From NCBI RefSeq assembly GCF_032598905.1, contig NZ_CP122458.1, positions 5,295,001 to 5,359,000 of the forward strand: a stretch of 64,000 nucleotides of DNA, read 5' to 3'. Source of the DNA: Streptomyces sp. 11x1. GTDB taxonomy: Bacteria; Actinomycetota; Actinomycetes; Streptomycetales; Streptomycetaceae. Below, one piece after another: positions 56,844 through 64,000 of the stretch; positions within the stretch are counted from its first letter, which is position 1; every line of letters starts with the position of its first letter. A program made the translations under genes and the position numbers. The notes beneath the pieces are model-generated. The model did not search any database. It had not been told where the DNA came from and was given only the letters and a program-made list of their open reading frames with translations.

Positions 56844-57331
56844 GCGGCCCCTACCTCCATGTTCTCCCGTACGGCGGCCAGCAGACCTGGGCTCGCGGCC
56901 TCCACGAGTTCCAGACACTCCTCGAATCCGTCCATGCCCCCGTAGTAGGGGTCCGGAACGTCGAGGTCGCCTCCGGCGGCGGGGTCGTAGGAGCGCAGGA
57001 GGCGGACCTTGTCCGCGTCCGCCGCCGTCGGCGCGAGGCGGCGCAGGGCCTTGAAGTGACCTTCGTCGAGGGCAATGACGAGGTCCAGGCGGGCGAACCA
57101 AGAGACCTGGAACTGTCGGGCCGTGTGGACGCCCTCGTAGCCGTTCGACTCCAGGACGGATGCCGTGCGCGGGTCGGCGGCGTCGCCCTCGTGCCAGCCC
57201 CCGGTGCCCGCACTGTCGACCTCCACCAGCTCGCCGAGCCCCGCTTCTTCGACATGGGCGCGGAAGACGGACTCGGCCATCGGGGAACGGCAGATGTTGC
57301 CGGTGCAGACGAAGCAGACTCGGTACGTCAT
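56840..57331 (-). CDS. Low-molecular-weight protein tyrosine phosphatase
   Basis: A 163-residue phosphatase. The P-loop CTGNICRS has nucleophile Cys9 and Arg15, and the general-acid loop is VPDPYYGG. It removes phosphate from tyrosine, often on exopolysaccharide kinases or signalling proteins. ATG at 57331. It overlaps the PLP-enzyme gene by four bases and follows the holin-like gene by nine bases, so all three share a transcript. Confidence 0.92.
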   Translation of the reverse strand: MTYRVCFVCTGNICRSPMAESVFRAHVEEAGLGELVEVDSAGTGGWHEGDAADPRTASVLESNGYEGVHTARQFQVSWFARLDLVIALDEGHFKALRRLAPTAADADKVRLLRSYDPAAGGDLDVPDPYYGGMDGFEECLELVEAASPGLLAAVRENMEVGAA

Positions 57332-57340
57332 GGCGGACCC

Positions 57341-57718
57341 TCAGTCCCCGTCGGGCAGGACGAGGGAGAGCGCCCACGAGACGATCGAGATGATCAGGCC
57401 GCCGAGCACGGCGGTCCAGAAGCCCTCCACGTGGAAGCTCAGGTCGAGGACGTCGGCCAGCCAGGAGGTGAGCAGTAGCATCAAGGCGTTCACGACCAGC
57501 GTGAACAGGCCGAGCGTGAGTATGAACAGGGGGAGGGTCAACAGGCGCACGAGCGGCTTGACCAGCGCGTTCACCAGGCCGAAGACGAGGGCGACCAGCA
57601 GCAGCGTGCCGACCTTCTTGCCCGTGCTGTCCCCGGTCAGCGTGATCTTGTCGACCAGCCACACCGCGACCGCCAGGGCGCCGGCGTTGGCGATCGTCTT
57701 GACTAGGAAATTCATCAT
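57341..57718 (-). CDS. Phage-holin-like four-helix membrane protein
   Basis: A 125-residue protein with four hydrophobic segments (about 5-22, 34-55, 60-85 and 98-120). It matches the small actinobacterial family related to phage holin 4 (pattern VFGLVNALVKPLVRLLTLPL). It is not evidence of a prophage: this is a widespread chromosomal family of unknown role. Two adjacent ATG codons (57718 and 57715) are possible. First gene of the unit with the phosphatase and the PLP enzyme. Confidence 0.85.
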   Translation of the reverse strand: MMNFLVKTIANAGALAVAVWLVDKITLTGDSTGKKVGTLLLVALVFGLVNALVKPLVRLLTLPLFILTLGLFTLVVNALMLLLTSWLADVLDLSFHVEGFWTAVLGGLIISIVSWALSLVLPDGD

Positions 57719-57775
57719 GTGTCTGATCGTGGCAGAAGCGATCGGTACGAGTACTGGGCAGGGGCGACTAAGTCG

Positions 57776-58093
57776 ATGAAGGCATTCCGGTTGGATGAGC
57801 TGGAGGCGGAGCGTGCCGCCAACGACGGTGCCTATCTGCAGTTCCTGCGCGAGCGGAACATGTCGGTCGGTCTGTACGCGCTCGATGCCGGTGAGCTCGA
57901 TCCGCAGAGGCCGCACAGCCAGGACGAGGTGTACCTCGTCGTGAGCGGCCGTGCCTCGCTCACGGTGGGGCTGGAGACGACCCAGGTGGCACGCGGCAGT
58001 GTCGTGTACGTGCCGGCCGGGGTCGCCCACAAGTTCCACCACATCACCGAGGACCTGAGGGTCGTGGTGGTGTTCTCTCCGCCGGAGGGCTGA
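57776..58093 (+). CDS. Cupin-domain protein
   Basis: A 105-residue single-cupin protein. Motif 1 is in PHSQDEVYLVVSGRASL (His and Glu as metal ligands) and motif 2 is GSVVYVPAGVAHKFHHI. The function is unknown; such proteins are metal-dependent enzymes or binding proteins. AGGGG lies about ten bases before the ATG at 57776. It diverges from the holin-like gene. Confidence 0.85.
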   Translation: MKAFRLDELEAERAANDGAYLQFLRERNMSVGLYALDAGELDPQRPHSQDEVYLVVSGRASLTVGLETTQVARGSVVYVPAGVAHKFHHITEDLRVVVVFSPPEG

Positions 58094-58256
58094 CGTCCGC
58101 TTCGGCGTTCCCTAGGGGGACGATCAGGGACGGACAAGGGATGCGAAGCCCCCGGAACACCCTCGCACCGCCATAGCATCGATGACAGGACAGCAGAAGG
58201 CCCGGAATCAGTGTCCCGGTGGCGGGCGACGGGTGGAGACACAAGGAGCAAGGGCG

Positions 58257-58469
58257 ATGCGGGAGATCTTCGAGGGGATGCCGTGGTGGGTGAAGTGGAT
58301 CGCGGTGCCGGTCATCGCCCTGCTGGTGTTCGGAGGGCTGATAGTCAGTGTTGTCCAGGTCGTGGTGGGCCTGCTCTTCAAGGCGCTGATCTTCGTGGCG
58401 CTGGTCGGCGGACTGATCTACGTCGTCAGGAAGTTCACGGCGGGATCCTCGTCACGCGGCGACTGGTGA
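58257..58469 (+). CDS. DUF5326 small membrane protein
   Basis: A 70-residue protein, MREIFEGMPWWVKWIAVPV onwards, with one or two membrane helices (about 13-30 and 36-58) and a short basic tail. It fits a small family I know only from Streptomyces and relatives. AAGGAG nine bases upstream supports the ATG. The function is unknown. Confidence 0.85.
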   Translation: MREIFEGMPWWVKWIAVPVIALLVFGGLIVSVVQVVVGLLFKALIFVALVGGLIYVVRKFTAGSSSRGDW

Positions 58470-58702
58470 GGCGTCAGCGCCGTGCAACGGCTGTGGCGTG
58501 AGTGGGTGAGCCCGGTCAGGGCGCGCCGGTAACAGGAACGTGAGGTTCCCTCGCCAGGGGGAAGTTTCCCGGCGGGGCCGTCTGCGGGCGGTGACGGGCG
58601 GCTAGAGTCCGGAAACTCGCCGCGGGATCGAACCCCGCAAGCGGCGCATCTCCTCCCGTGTCGCCCGCACGGGCGGCCCTCCTCGCGCTTCGGGAGCGAC
58701 CC

Positions 58703-59926
58703 TTGGCCACGGCTGACACCGCATCAGCAGAACCGCTCTCCCCGTCCCCCCGGCCACGCTCCCGGTCGTCTCAGAGCACGGTTCCTCCTACGCAGCCGGG
58801 CCCCAGATCGACGCCTGCGACGGTAGCCGAGCCGTCACGTGTCCGGGCCCCGGAGACGCATGGCCCACCGGCATCTCCGCGGGCGACGCCCTCGACGGCC
58901 CTGGCGCCTCCTGTGCAGCCACGTACCTCGCCGGGCGAGGAGAACGTGCGGCGGCCCGAGCCTTCCGCGTCCCGGAAGCGGGCACAGCGTCCGGCGGCCG
59001 CGGGGCCGGCCCCGGCGCCGTCATCGCCGACCAGGACCGAGGCGCGGCCGCCGGCACCACCGCTCCGGAACCAGGCGCAGACGACGGGGCTCGTCCGCTC
59101 GGTGCCGTCCCACGGGCACGGGCCGGGGCGAGGGGCCCGCATCCCCTCGCCCGCGCCGCCGACCGTGCCGGAGGCGAACTCCGGCACCCTCATCGGTTCC
59201 GTGCAGAGGGCGATGCGGCTGCTGGAGGCCGTCGCCGAGCGGGAACACGGAGCACCCGCCAAACAGTTGGCACGGGACGCCGGTCTCGCGTTGCCCACGG
59301 CCTACCACCTGCTCCGCACCCTGGTGCACGAGGGCTATCTGCGCCGGGAGAAGGGGCTGTTCTTCCTCGGTGAAGCGGCGGAGCGGCTGAGCAGCAGCGG
59401 AGCGCAGCAGAAACGTCGCAGCACGGTGAGTGAGGCGCTGGCGCACTGGCGGGACACCCTGGGCGTGCCCGTGTACTTCGCCATCTACCGGGACGGCGAG
59501 ATCGAGGTCATGTGCGTCGCCGACAGCCCGAGCATCCCGGCCGTCGAGGAATGGGCCGACTTTCGTGAGACGGCGCACGCCCACGCCATCGGACAGTGCC
59601 TGCTGTCCCAACTGAGCGAGGGGGCCCGCCTCGACCATCTGGACCGCCACCCGGCGCAGTCCCTCACCCCGTACACGGTTCGTGACGAGGAGACACTGCT
59701 CCGGCGCCTCGGTCGCCTCGGGCGCATGGAGCCGGTGGTGGAGCATCAGGAGTACGCCCTCGGGACGGTCTGTGCCGCGCTTCCCCTCACCGTGGGGACG
59801 ACTGCCGGGGCCCTCGCCATCTCGCTGCCCTCGCACCAGGCGGCCCGGCTGATGCCGGTGGCCCATCAGTTGCAGACGGAGATCGGGAAGCTGCTAGGGA
59901 CACTCGCGATCTCTATCAGCATCTGA
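58703..59926 (+). CDS. ssgR: IclR-family regulator SsgR
   Basis: Activator of the sporulation gene ssgA, identified by its IclR domains and its place directly before ssgA. The last 240 residues hold the winged helix (IGSVQRAMRLLEAVAEREHG, then GLALPTAYHLLRTLVHEGYL) and the effector domain. Before them lies a 160-residue Pro/Ser/Arg-rich, poorly conserved stretch. I chose TTG at 58703 because GGGAG sits seven bases upstream. GTG at 58658 is an alternative. GTG at 59201 would give a 241-residue protein, the size I recall for S. coelicolor SsgR. The start is unresolved. Confidence 0.85.
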   Translation: MATADTASAEPLSPSPRPRSRSSQSTVPPTQPGPRSTPATVAEPSRVRAPETHGPPASPRATPSTALAPPVQPRTSPGEENVRRPEPSASRKRAQRPAAAGPAPAPSSPTRTEARPPAPPLRNQAQTTGLVRSVPSHGHGPGRGARIPSPAPPTVPEANSGTLIGSVQRAMRLLEAVAEREHGAPAKQLARDAGLALPTAYHLLRTLVHEGYLRREKGLFFLGEAAERLSSSGAQQKRRSTVSEALAHWRDTLGVPVYFAIYRDGEIEVMCVADSPSIPAVEEWADFRETAHAHAIGQCLLSQLSEGARLDHLDRHPAQSLTPYTVRDEETLLRRLGRLGRMEPVVEHQEYALGTVCAALPLTVGTTAGALAISLPSHQAARLMPVAHQLQTEIGKLLGTLAISISI

Positions 59927-60024
59927 AAAATCACTCCTTGTGATCTCTCGTGTACTTTCAGCAAACTTCCAGGGGTGTCAGGCGGATGATTCCTGGCCAG
60001 TCGACGAACACGGCGGGGTAGGCG

Positions 60025-60462
60025 ATGCACGAGTCGGTACAGGCAGAGGTCATGATGAGCTTCCTCGTCTCGGAAGAACTCTCCTTCCGCATTCCGGTGG
60101 AGCTGCGTTACGAGACCTGTGATCCCTACGCCGTGCGGCTGACCTTTCACCTGCCCGGAGATGCCCCGGTGACCTGGGCGTTCGGGCGGGAGCTGCTCAT
60201 CGACGGAGTCGGGCGGCCGTGCGGGGACGGGGACGTCCACATCGCGCCCGCCGATCCGGAGACGTTCGGCGAGGTCCTGATCCGCTTGCAAGTGGGGAGC
60301 GACCAGGCGATGTTCCGAGTCGGCACGGCGCCGCTGGTGGCCTTCCTGGACCGCACGGACAAGCTCGTGCCGCTGGGGCAGGAGCGTTCCCTCGCCGACT
60401 TCGACGCACTGCTCGACGAGGCTCTGGACCGCATCCTGGCGGAGGAGCAGAGCGCGGGCTGA
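60025..60462 (+). CDS. ssgA: Sporulation and cell division protein SsgA
   Basis: A 145-residue SsgA-like protein (SALP), found only in morphologically complex actinobacteria. It localises septation during sporulation and affects hyphal growth. The N-terminal MMSFLVSEELSFRIPVELRY and the core DGDVHI and FLDRTDKLVPLGQE are diagnostic. ATG at 60025. The 98-base gap after ssgR contains its promoter. A terminator follows the stop codon. Confidence 0.95.
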   Translation: MHESVQAEVMMSFLVSEELSFRIPVELRYETCDPYAVRLTFHLPGDAPVTWAFGRELLIDGVGRPCGDGDVHIAPADPETFGEVLIRLQVGSDQAMFRVGTAPLVAFLDRTDKLVPLGQERSLADFDALLDEALDRILAEEQSAG

Positions 60463-60463
60463 A

Positions 60464-60489
60464 CGTTACGGCGCCGGGGTGCCGTAACG
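60464..60489. terminator. Hairpin between ssgA and the YibE/F gene
   Basis: CGTTACGGC (60464-60472) and GCCGTAACG (60481-60489) form a 9-bp stem with an 8-base loop between converging genes. Short but well placed. Confidence 0.75.
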
Positions 60490-60491
60490 CT

Positions 60492-62036
60492 TCAGCGCTT
60501 GCGCCGGCGCCCCCTTCCACCACGAGCCGGAGCGGGCACGGACGCCGCTTCGGCGCTGTTCGGACGGTCGGCTGCGACGACCAGGGCGGCCAGCGCGGTA
60601 GTCACCGGCACCGATGCCACCAGGCCGATCGAGCCGACGAGCGTGCGCACGATCTCCTCCGCGACGAGCTCACTGTTGGCGACCGTGCCGACACTGCTCT
60701 GCGCGATCGAGAAGAGCAGCAGGAGCGGCAGCGCGGCACCGGCATAGGCGAGAACGAGGGTGTTGACCACCGATGCGATGTGGTCGCGGCCGATCCGGAT
60801 GCCCGCGCGGTACAGGTTCCGCCAGCCCATCGTCGGATTGGCCTCGTGCAGCTCCCACACCGCCGACGTCTGGGTGACGGTCACGTCGTCGAGCACGCCG
60901 AGCGAGCCGATGATGACGCCCGCGAGCAACAGGCCACTCATGTCGATCGTGGGGTACAGCCCATGGATCAGACCGGTGTTGTCGTCCGTGTTGCCGGTCA
61001 GGTAGGCCGAGCCGATGAAACCCGAACCCAGCAGCCCGATCAGCAGCAACGAGATCAGGGTGCCGATCACCGCCACGGAGGTCCGGGCGGAGAGCCCATG
61101 GCACATGTATAGGGCGATGAGCATGATGGCGCTCGCCCCGACCACCGCCACCACCAGCGGGTTCGAGCCCTGCAGGATGGCCGGCAGGATGAAGAGGGTC
61201 AGCACCAGGAAGCTGATGGCCAGCGCCACCAGGGCCATGAGGCCGCGCATCCGGCCCACGACCACCACGGCGAGTGCGAAGATCCCGGCGAGCAGCACCA
61301 TCGGGAACTTCCGGTTCACATCGGTCACCGAGTACTGCAGGTCCTTGGGCGCGGCGGGTTCGTAGGCGACCACGACCTCCTGGCCCTGCTCCAACTGCCG
61401 TGACTGGTCGGGCTGGACGATCTCGGTGAAGGTACGCCCCTTGTCGTCACCGGTGTCGACCCGGACCGTGGCCTTCTTGCAGGTGCCGTTCGCCTGCTGC
61501 TGGGCCGACGAGCCCTCGGCGGTGGACGTGTCGCCGGTCGGGGTCCCGCCCGAGGCGTTCACCGAAGAACAGCTGACCTCTTCGACCTTGGTGACGGTGG
61601 CCTGCTGTGTCTGTCGGTCGAAGCCCACCCCGGTGCGTTCGTGCGCGGGGGCGCCGCCGGGCCAGAGCACGACGAGACCCACGACGACCGCGGTCGCGAA
61701 GGGGATCAGCACCGCCGCGATGACCTTGCGCAGGTGCTGCGACACGGGGGCGGCGGGGCCGTGGCTATGGCTGTGCGAATGGCCGCCGCCGGAGGACGGG
61801 CCTTGGCCGTGCCCTCCACCGGAGCCGTGGCCGCCACCGGAGCCGTGCCCTCCACCGGAGCCGTGCCCTCCACCGGAGCCGTGCCCTCCACCGGAGCCGT
61901 GCCCTCCACCGGAGCCGTGGCCGCCACCGGAGCCGTATCCATGGCCACCGTCGGATCCATGCCCATGGACGTTTCCAGGGCCATGGCCGTGGGGCGGCTC
62001 GGGGGGCGGAGGCGGGGGCTGCTGCGTCGTGGTCAC
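60492..62036 (-). CDS. YibE/F-family membrane protein with a Gly/His-rich N-terminus
   Basis: A 514-residue protein. Residues about 1-85 are Pro-rich, then Gly/Ser/His-rich with near-identical repeats (GSGGGH) ending HSHSHSHG, a possible metal-binding tract. A membrane anchor (about 100-120) leads to an extracellular beta region. The YibE/F domain follows with about eight helices (SLGVLDDVTVTQTSAVWEL is characteristic). The transported substrate is unknown. GTG at 62036 was chosen because the ORF upstream is short and unrelated. Confidence 0.88.
   Translation of the reverse strand: MTTTQQPPPPPPEPPHGHGPGNVHGHGSDGGHGYGSGGGHGSGGGHGSGGGHGSGGGHGSGGGHGSGGGHGSGGGHGQGPSSGGGHSHSHSHGPAAPVSQHLRKVIAAVLIPFATAVVVGLVVLWPGGAPAHERTGVGFDRQTQQATVTKVEEVSCSSVNASGGTPTGDTSTAEGSSAQQQANGTCKKATVRVDTGDDKGRTFTEIVQPDQSRQLEQGQEVVVAYEPAAPKDLQYSVTDVNRKFPMVLLAGIFALAVVVVGRMRGLMALVALAISFLVLTLFILPAILQGSNPLVVAVVGASAIMLIALYMCHGLSARTSVAVIGTLISLLLIGLLGSGFIGSAYLTGNTDDNTGLIHGLYPTIDMSGLLLAGVIIGSLGVLDDVTVTQTSAVWELHEANPTMGWRNLYRAGIRIGRDHIASVVNTLVLAYAGAALPLLLLFSIAQSSVGTVANSELVAEEIVRTLVGSIGLVASVPVTTALAALVVAADRPNSAEAASVPAPARGGRGRRRKR
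61809..61934. repeat. 18-bp tandem repeat, seven units
   Basis: Seven copies of an 18-base unit (GTGCCCTCCACCGGAGCC, with GTGGCCGCC in units 2 and 7) encode the Gly/Ser/His repeat of the YibE/F protein. Adjacent identical units make this a place where copy number can vary by slippage. Confidence 0.95.
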
Positions 62037-62110
62037 CGACCGATCATCGCAAGAACGAGCGATGCCCACTGTTCACCGCGCCACATCTGCCGCTAGCGTG
62101 GAGGCACCTT

Positions 62111-64000
<1,890 letters not shown>

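Noticed and set aside
57341..57718. Prophage remnant because of the holin-like protein
   Set aside because: No other phage genes are near, and this four-helix family is widespread in actinobacterial chromosomes.
61809..61934. A CRISPR array
   Set aside because: The 18-bp units are contiguous, have no spacers and encode a protein repeat.

Overview
The window is the replication-origin core of a high-GC linear-type actinobacterial chromosome, almost certainly a Streptomyces. The evidence is the gene order gyrA-gyrB-DUF721-recF-gnd-dnaN-oriC-dnaA-rpmH-rnpA-yidD-yidC-jag-rsmG-parA-parB, a dnaA-dnaN spacer with about 19 DnaA boxes, twelve exact copies of the Streptomyces parS site GTTTCACGTGAAAC, FemX, and the sporulation pair ssgR-ssgA. 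I cannot name the species.

Layout. 1-10642 (minus strand except oriC): gyrA (partial), gyrB, a DciA-like DUF721 protein, recF, a 6-phosphogluconate dehydrogenase, dnaN, oriC and dnaA. 11059-17030 (plus): rpmH, rnpA, yidD, yidC, jag/khpB, rsmG, parA, parB. 17207-27682: a GNAT gene, then a minus-strand block of trxA, trxB, a zinc-type anti-sigma factor, ECF sigma factor SigM, a membrane pseudokinase, the lipid II flippase MurJ and a DUF6049 secreted membrane protein; this is the order known around the mycobacterial origin. 27919-39757: tRNA nucleotidyltransferase, an MFS protein, inositol-phosphate synthase with its PadR regulator, a class A penicillin-binding protein, a GT87 glycosyltransferase, an alanine-racemase-like protein and FemX. 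40561-42300: rpsF-ssb-rpsR-rplI. 42435-45706: a MATE transporter and dnaB. 45757-54064: accessory-type genes (serine hydrolase, MarR/GNAT/MFS trio, tandem GNAT, globin-reductase, Nudix, LysR). 54256-55697: a complete IS701-type element. 55698-64000: PLP enzyme, phosphatase, membrane proteins, ssgR, ssgA, a YibE/F protein, and a TPP riboswitch with thiC (cut by the window end).

How the parts work together. DnaA loads at oriC, DnaB (possibly with the DUF721 protein) is the helicase, DnaN the clamp, gyrase the topological motor and SSB the strand coat. ParB spreads from the parS sites, all of which lie to the right of oriC here. YidC, MurJ, FemX, the penicillin-binding protein, SigM and SsgA link the same region to envelope growth and sporulation.

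The points I find most worth following up are: an IS element inserted exactly on a stop codon so that its 4-bp target duplication rebuilds that stop; a canonical -1 slippery heptamer at the point where the transposase tail continues in the -1 frame; a parS-like palindrome inside the variable arm of the TPP riboswitch; a compact DnaA-box cluster just upstream of dnaB; DnaA-like boxes next to parS upstream of parA; and parS sites fused to terminator-like palindromes. I did not find a clearly new multi-gene system; most of the window is conserved core genome.
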